A DNA stretch of 64,000 nt from an uncultured Cryomorphaceae bacterium (lineage in GTDB: Bacteria; Bacteroidota; Bacteroidia; Flavobacteriales; Schleiferiaceae), in the NCBI GenBank assembly GCA_902614915.1, contig CACMMX010000004.1, positions 31,494 through 95,493 of the forward strand. Direction: 5' to 3'. The position numbers were made by a program, and so were the translations under genes. Below, piece after piece: positions 21,114 through 31,387 of this stretch. Each line of letters starts with the position of its first letter. Within the stretch, counting starts at the first letter, position 1. The notes under the pieces are model-generated. The model was not told the origin of the DNA. It did not search any database and was given only the letters and a program-made list of their open reading frames with translations.

Positions 21114-22904
21114 ATGGAGCAAAATAGAGGAATAGATAAAAATCAAATCGCAGGGATACTCCTTATTGGAGCCATCATGCTCGGATTCGGCTGGTGGCAA
21201 ACCAAAAACTCTCCGCCGATTGAACCTACTACACAAGCCACAGAGGGTGTTGAACAGGTCATAGAAGATAAATTATTGAGGAAATCACTAGTTCCAGATG
21301 GAATAGTTTCTTCGGAGCTTGATTCTTTCGTTGCAGAAGAGTTAACGATTAGAAACACGGAAGTGAGTTTGACCTTTTCTTCCGCCGGTGCAATGTTAAC
21401 AAGTGCGGCTTTAAGGGGTTATCATACTTACGATGATACCACAAAAACAGAAGCGCTTGATCTCATCAAGGGCAATAGTCAAGTATTTGACATTCGTCTT
21501 CCTGACGGCAGTTCATTGAGTGCTAAAAAATTTGAAATAATAGCATCTTCGTCTCGTTCAATTGTTTTTTCCGATGGAACTACTAAAGTGAGTGTAGAAC
21601 TCTCAGAGGTAGGTTATGATTATTCATTTATAGTGAGCGGAACTGCTGAATCTAGTGGTAAGCCAGAAATGTATTGGGAGCGAAATGCGCTACGCACGGA
21701 AAAAGGAATCACTACAGAACGTCAGTATTCTAGTTTTGTATATCAACTGAATGAGGACGGGGATGTTGAGCATTTAGCAGGACGAGGGTCTGACAAAAGT
21801 GAGACTACGGACCAAATCAATTGGTTGGCACAAAAACAGCGTTTTTTCTCATTGATTATTCACCCTGAACAAGGATTTGCCTCTGCGGATATTGCCACAG
21901 TAAATGGGGATGATGAGGATAAAAATTTGGTCAAAGAATTTAGTGCAACGGCTCGGTTGAATCAGACGGTAAGTGGCGCATATACGTTGCCATTCGAAAT
22001 GTACGTTGGGCCCAATGAGTACCAGCTTCTAAAAACTTATGATCAAGGATATGAGAAGGCTATCAATTTTGGTTGGGGTATTTTTGGCGCTATTGGACGC
22101 GGCGTAGTCGTACCTATTTTTAATTGGTTAGAAGGTTATGGTTTTGGCTATGGTCTAATCATCTTTATAATGGTCTTAATTATAAAGTTAACGCTGAGCC
22201 CGCTTACTTTCGCTTCCTATCGTTCCATGGCTAAAATGCGCGTGCTAAAACCAGAAATTGATGCAATCAATGAGAAGTTCAGTTCTGAGAAAGAAAATGT
22301 ACAAAAGCAGCAGGCCATAATGAATCTTTATAGAGAAGCTGGTGCAAGCCCATTGGGTGGATGTGTACCGGTAATAATTCAAATGCCGATTTTGTTCGCA
22401 ATGTTTCGCTTTTTTCCTGCCTCAATTGAACTTAGAGGAGAAAGCTTTTTATGGGCTAAGGATTTAAGTACTTATGATAGCATCATTTCGTGGTCTACAC
22501 AGATTCCATTGATTTCAACCTTCTTTGGGAATCATTTGTCTTTATTCACACTGTTAATGACCGCCTCGACAATTTTATATACTTGGATGAACCAACAGAT
22601 GACTCCGCAAACGGGCTCATCAGATCAAATGAAGCAACTGCGTGTCATTATGTATATCATGCCGTTGATGTTCATGTTTGTATTGAATAGTTTCCCTTCA
22701 GGTCTAACCTACTATTATTTTTTGTCTAATATTATCACATTCACCATGCAATGGGGAATACGAAAGACTGTAAATGATGAGGCTATTCTCGTAAAGATTG
22801 AGGCTAAGCGAGCTCAGCCTAAAAAAGAAAGTAAATTTCAACAGCGCATGGCAGAAATCCAGCGTCAGCAGAATAAGAACAGATCGCAACGCAGAAATAA
22901 ATAA
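21114..22904 (+). CDS. yidC: Membrane protein insertase YidC
   Basis: A 596-residue Oxa1/YidC/Alb3 insertase, which places proteins into the inner membrane alone or with SecYEG. It has an N-terminal signal-anchor (GILLIGAIMLGFGWW near residues 13-27), a long periplasmic beta domain (about 50-330) and the conserved five-helix core from about 345, including LSPLTFASYRSMAKM with the hydrophilic-groove arginine and GGCVPVIIQMPILFAMF near 420. The basic C-terminal tail (KKESKFQQRM onward) is typical. ATG at 21114 follows the pyrG stop by 1 nt, so both are probably one operon, ended by the terminator at 22921-22950. Confidence 0.96.
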   Translation: MEQNRGIDKNQIAGILLIGAIMLGFGWWQTKNSPPIEPTTQATEGVEQVIEDKLLRKSLVPDGIVSSELDSFVAEELTIRNTEVSLTFSSAGAMLTSAALRGYHTYDDTTKTEALDLIKGNSQVFDIRLPDGSSLSAKKFEIIASSSRSIVFSDGTTKVSVELSEVGYDYSFIVSGTAESSGKPEMYWERNALRTEKGITTERQYSSFVYQLNEDGDVEHLAGRGSDKSETTDQINWLAQKQRFFSLIIHPEQGFASADIATVNGDDEDKNLVKEFSATARLNQTVSGAYTLPFEMYVGPNEYQLLKTYDQGYEKAINFGWGIFGAIGRGVVVPIFNWLEGYGFGYGLIIFIMVLIIKLTLSPLTFASYRSMAKMRVLKPEIDAINEKFSSEKENVQKQQAIMNLYREAGASPLGGCVPVIIQMPILFAMFRFFPASIELRGESFLWAKDLSTYDSIISWSTQIPLISTFFGNHLSLFTLLMTASTILYTWMNQQMTPQTGSSDQMKQLRVIMYIMPLMFMFVLNSFPSGLTYYYFLSNIITFTMQWGIRKTVNDEAILVKIEAKRAQPKKESKFQQRMAEIQRQQNKNRSQRRNK

Positions 22905-22920
22905 GCGATGATGACTCATA

Positions 22921-22950
22921 AAAAAGCCCTGCATTTCCGCAGGGCTTTTT
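22921..22950. terminator. Bidirectional intrinsic terminator between yidC and the Omp28-like gene
   Basis: AAAAAGCCCTGC (22921-22932) pairs perfectly with GCAGGGCTTTTT (22939-22950) around a 6-nt loop. The A run on one side and T run on the other let it serve both convergent genes. Confidence 0.88.
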
Positions 22951-22973
22951 TATAATCTATTTAAAAAAGGCAT

Positions 22974-23975
22974 TTAATCAACGTGTGTAACACTCCCGTT
23001 CACATAGTCATATGCACCCGAACCGTCTTGACGTAATTGCCATATGATGGTAGCTACGCTGTAATCAGCTTCCATTCCTACAGGAAGTGTTGGTTTCTGA
23101 ATTTCAAATTGAACTGGCGAATATCGTGTCCCAAAAATATCACCTGCTGCATAGGAAGATCCAAGAGCATTGATATCTGCTAAATTCATTCCCCAAACCC
23201 CCAAGTTGACACCAGTGGTATCTGCAATAGATGCGTCAGGACTATTTATCCATCCTTTTGTTGCGGTTGTAGCATGCCCATATAAAGCTTCATCGTGTGT
23301 ATAAACTGTTCCAGCTTTAATTATGAAATTACCGGACACAATTTCTGCTGCATCTTGTGACCACACGGTAGGTGTTGCACCCGAACCTGTGGTAACCTTA
23401 GGCAACGAACTTACTTGATTTAAGTCGACACCACCCCCATAACTTTTTGCAACTACTCCGTTCAGTAGTAAGTAGGATTGAATCATAAATACTTCATTTA
23501 GATTAGTTTCAAGACATTTAATCCGAGGGTAAACAATTAGTTTATCTGCGCTGTCCGCAACTTCTGCTTCTAAGGCAAAAGCAACATTATTCATCAAAGC
23601 AGCACCCGCTGCGGCTGTTGGGCTTTGACCTACATCTGTGTTATTTACGTAGAAATTTGGAACACCTGAAGTAGGAAAATTCCCGTCAAATCCTGCTGAA
23701 GCAGCATTTCCATTCGCGAACCAATCACCCACGTGATTAGCAATAAGAACTACACTATCCCCCATTATGGCATCAACCATGGTCATAATTTCTGCCCCAT
23801 TTGGACAATATTGACACCAGGCACCTGTGGTTTCAATTACCAAAGGACGTGCTATATTTGAAACAGAAAGAGAGTCTCCTGGATAAGTATTCGGAGCTGG
23901 CTCTGAACTCCTAGGTTCACAAGAGTTCAGTAATAAAATGTTTGCAATTACACTAAGGGCTATTAACTTTTTCAT
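22974..23975 (-). CDS. Omp28-family outer membrane lipoprotein with thioredoxin-like fold
   Basis: A 333-residue lipoprotein: hydrophobic N-terminus followed by a lipobox-like LLLNSC with the cysteine at residue 19. The mature part resembles Omp28-related proteins of Bacteroidota, whose N-terminal domain is thioredoxin-like. It keeps a redox-type motif, AWCQYCPNG, at about residues 52-60, and a cis-proline-type SGVPNFYV near 103. It may have disulfide or metal-binding activity at the cell surface; the family's role is not established. It stands alone, with terminators on its 3' side shared with yidC. The 230-nt gap upstream (23976-24205) separates it from queA, with nothing notable seen. Confidence 0.8.
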   Translation of the reverse strand: MKKLIALSVIANILLLNSCEPRSSEPAPNTYPGDSLSVSNIARPLVIETTGAWCQYCPNGAEIMTMVDAIMGDSVVLIANHVGDWFANGNAASAGFDGNFPTSGVPNFYVNNTDVGQSPTAAAGAALMNNVAFALEAEVADSADKLIVYPRIKCLETNLNEVFMIQSYLLLNGVVAKSYGGGVDLNQVSSLPKVTTGSGATPTVWSQDAAEIVSGNFIIKAGTVYTHDEALYGHATTATKGWINSPDASIADTTGVNLGVWGMNLADINALGSSYAAGDIFGTRYSPVQFEIQKPTLPVGMEADYSVATIIWQLRQDGSGAYDYVNGSVTHVD

Positions 23976-24205
23976 AATTCACATGAAGGATTTAATTTTT
24001 ACTAAAATAATTCATTTTATAATATTCATGGCAGTGTAAAGGTAATCGGCTGATCAGCGCAATTATCCGAGCAAAAAAACTGTTGTATCTCCTTTTTTTG
24101 AATTAATTACCAACCTTACTTTTTGTTTTTATGTATTACTAGGTCATGAATTTCTTAATAGATAGTAAAATTAGCTATTGCACTATTAGAAACAAGAATT
24201 TATAG

Positions 24206-25381
24206 TCATGAAAAATAAAGTAGAGATGAATCACCATAGCTTAAAAAACGGTAGTTGTTCGCTAGCGCATGAGCATAGATTTCCCTCCAATTTTCTCCTA
24301 TCCCCGAACTGATTAACATCAATAGGGTAGAACCTGGTTGATGAAAATTGGTAATAATTCCATCCACACTTTTTATTGTATAACCTGGTTTAATCATAAG
24401 TTTAGTTTGCAATACCATGTTAGAAATCGCATGCATTTCTAAGTAACTAAGTACTGCCTCAAAAGCCTCTGTGGCAGTGTATTTTGAATTCAATTCATAA
24501 GCCTCAAATTGTCCTAAGTCTTTCATTATTCCATTTTCCAAATAGTTTACTCCTATCCAGTGACAACTTTCTAGAGTTCGCAGGCTTGTAGTTCCCACCG
24601 CGAATTTACGTCCCTTATGATTCAAATACCTCTTAATCCATGATTGAGTCAGAATAATTTCTTCTCCATGCATTTCATGTTTATTAACGTCGCCGTCACT
24701 CAAGGGTTTAAATGTTCCAGCACCCACATGTAAAGTCAATTCAAGTCTTTGATGGCCTTGTATATCTAATTTATTAAGAACTTCCGGAGTGAAATGTAGT
24801 CCCGCTGTTGGGGCGGCTACTGAGCCGTCATTGGAGGCGTAAATGGTTTGGTAACGTTCGGTATCGGATTCTTCGGAGTCTCTATTCATGTATGGCGGAA
24901 GCGGTATTTGACCTGAAATATTTAATACTTCGGAAAATGTATAACTCCCAGTCCAATTAAAGTCAATGATAAATCCTTGTCCTGAACGCTCACCTTTTTG
25001 TACTGTTAAAACTAAATCGTTCCTCAATTCTAATTCTAAAGGGTGATTTTTCCACCTCTTTAGGTTTCCTACTAAACATTCAAACCTAACACTTTGGCGA
25101 GCTTCCATTGCGTCCTCAATGCTTTGCTGGAATGGATTTAAACAGAATACTTCAATAGGCTTGGCTCCTGCGGTTTTTATGAATCTTAACCTGGCCTTGA
25201 TGACTTTGGTATTGTTGAAGATCAATTGACTATTGGCTGGAAGTTGCTTAGGTAAGTCAATGAATTTTTGATCGGAAATGCCACCATTAAAAACCAGTAG
25301 TTTACTTTGATCTCGTTGGGTTAATGGATGCTTAGCAATACGATGATCTGGAAGCTGATAAATGAAATCCGATTTTTGCAT
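24206..25381 (-). CDS. queA: S-adenosylmethionine:tRNA ribosyltransferase-isomerase
   Basis: A 391-residue QueA family protein, transferring the ribosyl moiety of SAM to 7-aminomethyl-7-deazaguanine in tRNA to make epoxyqueuosine. Family motifs are the N-terminal YQLPDHRIAKHP near residues 9-20, LIFNNTKVIKARL near 53-65, PLPPYMNR near 156-163, the highly conserved APTAGLHFT near 190-198, and HVGAGTFKP near 220-228. It is longer than E. coli QueA (about 356) through small insertions, and the usual RDS-stretch is diverged, so it could be the Bacteroidota paralogue group. A -7 box lies 19 nt upstream. Confidence 0.9.
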   Translation of the reverse strand: MQKSDFIYQLPDHRIAKHPLTQRDQSKLLVFNGGISDQKFIDLPKQLPANSQLIFNNTKVIKARLRFIKTAGAKPIEVFCLNPFQQSIEDAMEARQSVRFECLVGNLKRWKNHPLELELRNDLVLTVQKGERSGQGFIIDFNWTGSYTFSEVLNISGQIPLPPYMNRDSEESDTERYQTIYASNDGSVAAPTAGLHFTPEVLNKLDIQGHQRLELTLHVGAGTFKPLSDGDVNKHEMHGEEIILTQSWIKRYLNHKGRKFAVGTTSLRTLESCHWIGVNYLENGIMKDLGQFEAYELNSKYTATEAFEAVLSYLEMHAISNMVLQTKLMIKPGYTIKSVDGIITNFHQPGSTLLMLISSGIGENWREIYAHALANNYRFLSYGDSSLLYFS

Positions 25382-25400
25382 TTGTTCTTTTTCAGTGGGA

Positions 25401-25408
25401 CAAAAATA
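25401..25408 (-). promoter_or_regulatory. Candidate -7 promoter box for queA
   Basis: Minus-strand TATTTTTG matches TAnnTTTG and lies 19 nt before the queA ATG at 25381. Confidence 0.42.
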
Positions 25409-25483
25409 AGGTTCCCTAACTTAGCAGCGTTAAGAGGAGTAGGCAATGATTTTATTTCATCCCTCTTTAGAAACAGTAAGTAG

Positions 25484-26584
25484 ATGAAGCGAAAAATTAT
25501 TATTTCAACATCTAATGATATCTCCACAGATAACAGAGTCAATAAGGTAGCGGTATTACTGGAAGATTTGGGATATGAAGTGGAATGGATTGGACGCGAA
25601 ATGAAAGATTCTGTTGAATTACATCGTTCTTATCTTGTTCGCCGAATGAAGCTTTGGAATAGCAAGGGAGGGTTCTTTTATGCTGAGTTTCAGATTCGAT
25701 TGTTTTTTGAATTATTGTTTCGTTGCAATCGCAAATCAATGTTGCTTTCAAACGATCTAGATACCTTACTTCCCAACTTTTTGATTAGTAGGTTCTTTGG
25801 AATTCCATTGGTATATGATAGCCATGAATATTTTTGTGGTGTTCCTGAAATTCAAGGCAGATGGGTACAGCGCATTTGGCGTGTAGTTGAAGGTTTTATA
25901 TTTCCTAGGTTAGAACATATTTGGACCGTGAATGATAGTATTGCTGAACTTTACTTCAAAGATTACGGTGTTCGTCCCAAGGTATTCAGAAACATTAACC
26001 CCCAACCAAAAATTCAACCCAGTAGCAGGACAGAACTGGGTTTGCCCCGAGATGTCAAAATAGCAATTAATCAGGGTTCTGGAATGAATATAGACCGCGG
26101 TTTGGAAGAGGCGGTAGAGGCTATTTCAGGAATGGAAGGTTGGTTATTGTTGTTAGTGGGTAGTGGTGATGCCATTCCAAAGTTGCAAACTTTGGTAAGA
26201 CAAAAAGGACTCAATGAAAAAGTACGTTTTATTCCTCGTGTGTCGTACTCAGAATTGCTCCAATACACAAAGGTAGCCGACGTTGGTCTTAGTTTAGATA
26301 AGGATACGAACATTAACTACTGTTACTCCCTACCCAACAAGCTATTTGATTATATTCATTGTAACCTTCCTATTGTTAGCTCAAAAGTGGTTGAGGTAAT
26401 GAAAATAGTAGAGAATTACGGAATTGGGCAAACTGTGGATCCAGAGAATCTTCCTGCTTTGAGAGAAGCACTCCATGAGGTGTCTTTAAAATCATACGAG
26501 TCCAACCTCAAAATGGCTCAGAGGGAATTGAACTGGGAGAAAGAACAAGAGCTTCTTAAGGCATTCTACGCCCAATTTTTATAG
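25484..26584 (+). CDS. Glycosyltransferase family 4 protein
   Basis: A 366-residue GT-B glycosyltransferase. The N-terminal acceptor domain begins KIIISTSNDISTDNRVNKVA, a pattern typical of Bacteroidota group 4 enzymes. A YDSHEYF motif lies near residue 108. The donor domain shows a P-loop-like GSGDAIPKL near 228 and the retaining-enzyme region SLPNKLFDYIHCNLPIVSS near 283-301, where the usual EX7E motif is not obvious. It converges with the GT2 gene on the other strand, overlapping by 29 nt. Sugar specificity is unknown; it probably acts in cell-surface polysaccharide or LPS synthesis. Confidence 0.87.
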   Translation: MKRKIIISTSNDISTDNRVNKVAVLLEDLGYEVEWIGREMKDSVELHRSYLVRRMKLWNSKGGFFYAEFQIRLFFELLFRCNRKSMLLSNDLDTLLPNFLISRFFGIPLVYDSHEYFCGVPEIQGRWVQRIWRVVEGFIFPRLEHIWTVNDSIAELYFKDYGVRPKVFRNINPQPKIQPSSRTELGLPRDVKIAINQGSGMNIDRGLEEAVEAISGMEGWLLLLVGSGDAIPKLQTLVRQKGLNEKVRFIPRVSYSELLQYTKVADVGLSLDKDTNINYCYSLPNKLFDYIHCNLPIVSSKVVEVMKIVENYGIGQTVDPENLPALREALHEVSLKSYESNLKMAQRELNWEKEQELLKAFYAQFL

Positions 26585-27473
26585 GGTGACTGCAGAGACG
26601 AATGAATTTATATACATCATAGAAAAACACCGGTAAAAAACCGGAACTAAGCGCTTTTTTAAGCGTTTTCCCCAACAACCCATTTATGAGGCGCAGTAAG
26701 TGATGTACCCCTGAACGTTGAGCAATTCTATATGCTCTAAACAACTTGATGTCTTCATCAATTTTACCGGCAATAATCAGCTTTGCAAGTCCATCAATTG
26801 CAGCAGTTGTTTTATCCAGAAAAACATCGTTTTCATCAATACCCATGTGATAAGCCGGATTGTCAATGTGCATAATTGCCATGTTTCTGTATTTGAGTTC
26901 TAATCCAAATAGGGTGTCCTCGTGACCGTATTCGGTGATGTCCTCATTGAATAAAAGTTCAAGGAAAATCTCCCTTCGGATTAAAAAATTGAAGGCGGAA
27001 AAACTGGCGTATGGATATTGTTCTCTCACCGCTGCTGACTGTTCTTCCTTTAGCTTTCCAATCTTTACCCTTAGTTTATCACTCTTGAAATCGGGCTTGT
27101 AAGCCGTGCCACCAACTATTACATCAGTCAATGTAGCGTGTTGACAATAATCTTGAAGAAACGTTTGGTTGGTTGGAAGAGCATCGGCATCCAAAAAGAG
27201 CAGGTAATCTCCTTGCGCCTCTTGACCTAAATTATTCCGATTGTTGCTTCGTCCAGTTTGTAAAGGGTTATGAATATACGAGCAATCAAATTCAACCTCC
27301 CATTTTTTCGCATCAACATGTGTGGATTGAAACTGGTCAGAAATAATAATTTCTATAGACCAGGAGTTTGGAAGTCCCCTATTTTTGGACTCGCATAAGG
27401 AATGCAACAACGGTTGTACATCATCTCCATAGGAAGCTATACAAACACTAAGTAAATGCTCTTGCAGGTTCAT
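26556..27473 (-). CDS. Glycosyltransferase family 2 protein
   Basis: A 305-residue GT-A enzyme. It has SVCIASYGDDVQPLLHSL near residues 9-26 (nucleotide-binding strand), the metal-binding DXD-type motif LFLDADALP near 93-101, and a GHEDTLFGLE acceptor-loop motif near 184-193 that fits inverting GT2 enzymes. A weakly hydrophobic C-terminal stretch near 270-290 could sit at the membrane. It starts 1 nt after the end of the ftsE-like gene on the same strand and so is likely co-transcribed with it. Substrates unknown. Confidence 0.86.
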   Translation of the reverse strand: MNLQEHLLSVCIASYGDDVQPLLHSLCESKNRGLPNSWSIEIIISDQFQSTHVDAKKWEVEFDCSYIHNPLQTGRSNNRNNLGQEAQGDYLLFLDADALPTNQTFLQDYCQHATLTDVIVGGTAYKPDFKSDKLRVKIGKLKEEQSAAVREQYPYASFSAFNFLIRREIFLELLFNEDITEYGHEDTLFGLELKYRNMAIMHIDNPAYHMGIDENDVFLDKTTAAIDGLAKLIIAGKIDEDIKLFRAYRIAQRSGVHHLLRLINGLLGKTLKKALSSGFLPVFFYDVYKFIRLCSHPIKIGRRMP

Positions 27474-27474
27474 A

Positions 27475-28152
27475 TTAGACGTTCGAAACTACGGAGTCCT
27501 GGAGCTTACCGCCAGTTATTTTTAATGTCCTATTGGAGTATTTGTGAATCATTTGATAATCATGAGTGGCCATGAGTATAGCTGTCCTTTGATCTGCAAG
27601 TGACAATAAAAGTGACATGATTTCTTCAGATGTTTTTGGGTCTAGATTTCCAGTTGGTTCGTCGGCCAGAATTACCTTTGGAGAATTGAGTAAAGCGCGT
27701 GCAATAGCTACGCGTTGCTGTTCCCCTCCTGAGATTTCAAAAGTACTTTTATGACGTTTGTTTTCCATACCAACCAAGGAAAGTACCTCTATAATTCGTT
27801 CAATACGTTTTGCTTTTTCCTTCCATCCAGTAGCTCGTAATACAAAATCGAGATTTGACTCTACGCTACGATCACTGAGTAGTTGAAAATCCTGAAACAC
27901 AATACCAATATCTCTTCGAAGCGCCGGAATATCCTTTGTTCTTAATCCGTTTAGTTTATGACCGGCAATCTCCCCTTTGCCCTGATTTAACGGTAAATCA
28001 CCGTAGAGTATTTTTAAAATGGAACTTTTTCCAGATCCAGTCTGCCCGATTAAATAAACAAATTCACCGGTATTGATTTTGAAGCTTACATCAGATAAAA
28101 CCAAATGATTTCCTTGAAAAATATTGGTGTTTTTTAATTCAATGGTTGCCAT
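27475..28152 (-). CDS. ftsE: FtsE-like cell division ABC transporter ATP-binding protein
   Basis: A 225-residue ABC ATPase. Motifs are Walker [10 protein letters not shown] at about residues 36-44, Q-loop VFQDFQLL near 84-91, signature [15 protein letters not shown] near 140-154, Walker [14 protein letters not shown] near 159-171 and the H-loop TH near 195. FtsE works with FtsX to control peptidoglycan hydrolases during division. Similarity to FtsE is strong in the DRSV and [12 protein letters not shown] regions, but no ftsX is adjacent, so a LolD-like partner cannot be fully excluded. A TACCTTTG box lies 25 nt upstream. Confidence 0.82.
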   Translation of the reverse strand: MATIELKNTNIFQGNHLVLSDVSFKINTGEFVYLIGQTGSGKSSILKILYGDLPLNQGKGEIAGHKLNGLRTKDIPALRRDIGIVFQDFQLLSDRSVESNLDFVLRATGWKEKAKRIERIIEVLSLVGMENKRHKSTFEISGGEQQRVAIARALLNSPKVILADEPTGNLDPKTSEEIMSLLLSLADQRTAILMATHDYQMIHKYSNRTLKITGGKLQDSVVSNV

Positions 28153-28291
28153 GCTTGAAAAAAGTATTCGAAAGATTCAAAGGTATAAGAAATACCAAAC
28201 CAATAAGCCAGAGCGTTTTTTAGATGTGAATAACTCGGATGAATTCACGGTAATGCGCTCCAAGCGGGCCATATGCAAAGGTTATTTTTAA
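28151..28291 (+). CDS. Possible 46-residue ORF overlapping the ftsE start
   Basis: An ATG-started frame of 46 codons, divergent from ftsE and sharing two bases of its start codon. The translation is basic and hydrophilic (begins [27 protein letters not shown] near 22-32) and looks protein-like. It ends 17 nt before the TPR gene start. The ftsE promoter box (28178-28185) lies inside it and no clear ribosome-binding site is seen. It may be a small leader peptide or a chance frame. No family recognised. Confidence 0.28.
   Translation: MLEKSIRKIQRYKKYQTNKPERFLDVNNSDEFTVMRSKRAICKGYF
28178..28185 (-). promoter_or_regulatory. Candidate -7 promoter box for ftsE
   Basis: Minus-strand TACCTTTG matches TAnnTTTG, 25 nt upstream of the ftsE ATG. 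The same octamer precedes uvrA and the mutL operon. Confidence 0.45.
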
Positions 28292-28308
28292 GCATAAACA
28301 AGAACGAT

Positions 28309-31300
28309 ATGCATACCCGATTTTTTCTGCTTGTTTTTTTATCCATTGGCTTCCAAGGAGTTGCCCAGAAAACTGTGGCTGAGAAAGGCTTTGAATCTGT
28401 ATTTAATTCCAGCAGGTCATTATTTAATGACGGACTATATGCTACTGCGAGGGTAGGATTTGATGAGCTTTTAGAGTCGGATTTGCCCATTCAAAGTTTC
28501 ATAAAGGAAGAAAGCAGTTTTTATAGAGCACTGTGCGCATTGTATTTGATGAATGAAAACAGCGAGAGCTTTCTGACTTATTTCTCTCAAACCTATCCGT
28601 TAAGTCCAAGGTGGCAAGAAGCACATGTGACGGCGGCTGGTTATTTCTTCAATAATCGTAGATATAAGAAGGTGGTTCAATGGTTGGGAGCAATTAACGG
28701 TTCGGATGTATCAAAAACTTACAAGAGCGAATATTATTTTAAGCTTGCCTACAGTTATATGATGACTAAGGACCTAAATAAGGCCCGAAATCTATTTTTT
28801 CAAGGCTTGAGTTATGAGGGTGAATTCAAGAATTATTCTCAATACTACTATGGGCATATAGCCTATGAAGCCGAACAATACAGTACGGCTTTGAGTACAT
28901 TTAATTTGCTTTTGAATGACGAGAAATTTGGAGGTGTCGTTCCGTATTACCTCAGTCAAATTTATTATGAGACAGGAGAAATTGATAAGCTCCTTGCGGT
29001 TGGGGAATCACTACTTGCTCAAGCTGTTACATCTAGAGCAGCTGAAGTCGCCAAGCTCATAGGTGAAGGATACTACCAAAAGTCAAACTGGAAACAAGCT
29101 GCCTTATATCTTGAGAAACACCAAGAACTCGGAGGAAAACTAAAAGTTCAAGATCAGTATAAATTAGGATTTGTCCTCTACAAAACTAACCGGTACCAGG
29201 AAGCTATAAAGGCGTTTAATAAAATCCACGATAGAGGGGATGATTTAGGCCAGAGTGCCTATTATCATCTTGCGGACTGCTACCTGAAAACAGAAAAGCA
29301 AATAGAGGCTCAAGGTGCTTTTTTTAAGGCTAGCGAAAGTGGTAGAGATTTACGCTTGCGAGAGGATGCATATTTTAATTATGCCAAACTAGCCTATGCA
29401 AGTGCTACTCCATTTGAACAGCCCTTGGATATTTTTAAAGAATTTTTAAAGAAATACCCCAACAGCAAATACCGCACCGAGGCAAATGAATATTTGGCAA
29501 ATCTCTATCTGAATTCCAAGGATTACGAAAGTGCCATGAAATCCATTTCTAATGCAGGTTTAGATCAACCTACTATGCAAAGTGCATATCAGAAAGTTGC
29601 TTATTTCAGGGGCGTCCAGCATTTTAATGCTATTCAATATCCTGCAGCAAAACGAATGTTTGAACGCTCTCTGCAATATCCATTGAACAATGTGCATACA
29701 GCCCTTGCTCATTATTGGTTGGCAGAAATTGCCTACAGAGGAAAAGACTTTGATGGTGCGTTGAGAGAGTTGTCAAAGTTTGAATCGACACCAGGATCTG
29801 CTACGTTAAGTCAGTACAAGCGGTCCCTATACAGTAAGGCGTATGCTTATTTTTCACAAGGAAATTTTGAAGCGGCTGCTACTACTTTTAGGCTTTATCT
29901 GAATAAACAACGTCCGGGCAACAAGTTAGCCAACGACGCAGAATTGCGATTGGCGGATTCCTATTTTATGACAAGCCAGTACAATAATGCGATTAACTAC
30001 TATGAAACTTATTTGGGACGTGACGTTCCGGATGCAGATTATGCAACATTCCAACAAAGTCTCTGCTTAGGTTTGGTTGGAGATAATCAAGGAAAAGCCA
30101 TGAGTCTAGAAAGATTGGTGAAGCGATACCCCAATTCTGTGTATGCTACAGATGCATACTTTGAGTTGGGTGAAACGTATATGAAGATGGGGCAAAAAAA
30201 ATGAAGCGGAAACTATTTTCACATCATTCATCAATGATTATCCGAAGTCTAGATTTATTAAAAATGCACACATAGCCCTTGGATTAATCTTTAGGACACA
30301 GGACAAGGGTCAGAAAGCTTTAGCGCAGTTTAAGAGTGTTGTAGAGGACTTTCCAAATACCGCAGAAAGCCGCGAGGCGTTGGGCTTAGCTAAGATTCAA
30401 TTTGCCGATTTGGACCAACTCACAAGCTACGTAGACTGGATTCAGACTTTAACGGGAATGGATATTGGTCAAGGCCAGTTGGATTCAACCTTATACAACG
30501 GTGCCTATGATCGCTACAGTTTTGGCGATTGTTCCGGAACGCTCAAAGGCATGAAAGAGTATTTAGAAAAGTTTCCTGATGGTATTTTTAGAGTGCCGGC
30601 AAATTATTATTTGGCAGAATGTGCATTTAATGAGGAACAAGATGATGTCGCCAAAATGGCTTATGAATTTGTGGCTGCCTCCGGAGAATTGAGTTTTAGA
30701 AAACAAACCGTTGAACGCCTAGCTTCACTGTATTATGTGGAGCAAAATTTTGAGAAGGCCTTCTATTACTACGAGCAAGTGCTGGGTTTAGTCGGTAATG
30801 CAGATGAAGGCAGGAGAGCCCGCTTAGGTTTGATGCGCTGCGCCAAATCTTTAGGCAATACAGCAGTAGTAATGCAATATGCGGAAAGCCTACTGCAAGA
30901 TGAGGCGCTCCCTTCGGACTGGCAAACAGAGGCCTTGTTGAATGCGGCGCGAAGTTCATACTATTTAAAAGACAGCGTAAACGCTAAGTTGTATTATACA
31001 CAGGTCAAAGCTGAGATAAAGGGCGAAGCTCAGGCAGAAGCTCTGTATTATTTGGCTGAATTTGATCATGTGATCGAGAAATATGAAGCATCTAATGAAC
31101 AACTGTTTTGGATGATTGAAAACCTACCTACCTATCCTAAATGGCGTTGGAGCTCTCTGCTTTTGATGGCTAGAAATTACGCCGGTGTGAGGGATGATTT
31201 TCAAGCCAATTACACCCTGGATTTCATTATTGAAAATGCAGATTTTGGAGAATATGCCAATCAAGCAAGCGTCTTCAAGACAGAATTGGCATTGCAACGA

Positions 31301-31387
31301 GAAAGAGAGGAGAGCAATGCTGTAGGTGTTGATAGTCTGATTATGGATGACTTTCAAGAGGAATTGATGGAAGATTTAGATGAATAA
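28309..31387 (+). pseudogene. Large TPR-repeat exported protein, frameshifted in an A8 tract
   Basis: Tetratricopeptide-repeat protein that would be 1,025 residues if one base were removed. ATG at 28309 gives a signal peptide ending GVA-QK; an in-frame ATG at 28273 lies upstream. TPR-like helical pairs run through the protein (for example AIKAFNKIHDRG, AATTFRLYLNK, AINYYETYLG, AFYYYEQVLG). The first frame stops at 30202-30204, right after eight A (30194-30201). With seven A the reading continues as QKNEAETIFTSFINDYPKS, a perfect next repeat, up to the stop at 31385-31387. The last codons overlap the ATG of the following barrel gene. Residues 1-631 and the remaining 394 codons are otherwise intact, so the lesion is recent, an error, or bypassed by slippage. 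Likely a periplasmic scaffold for the barrel partner. Confidence 0.85.
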
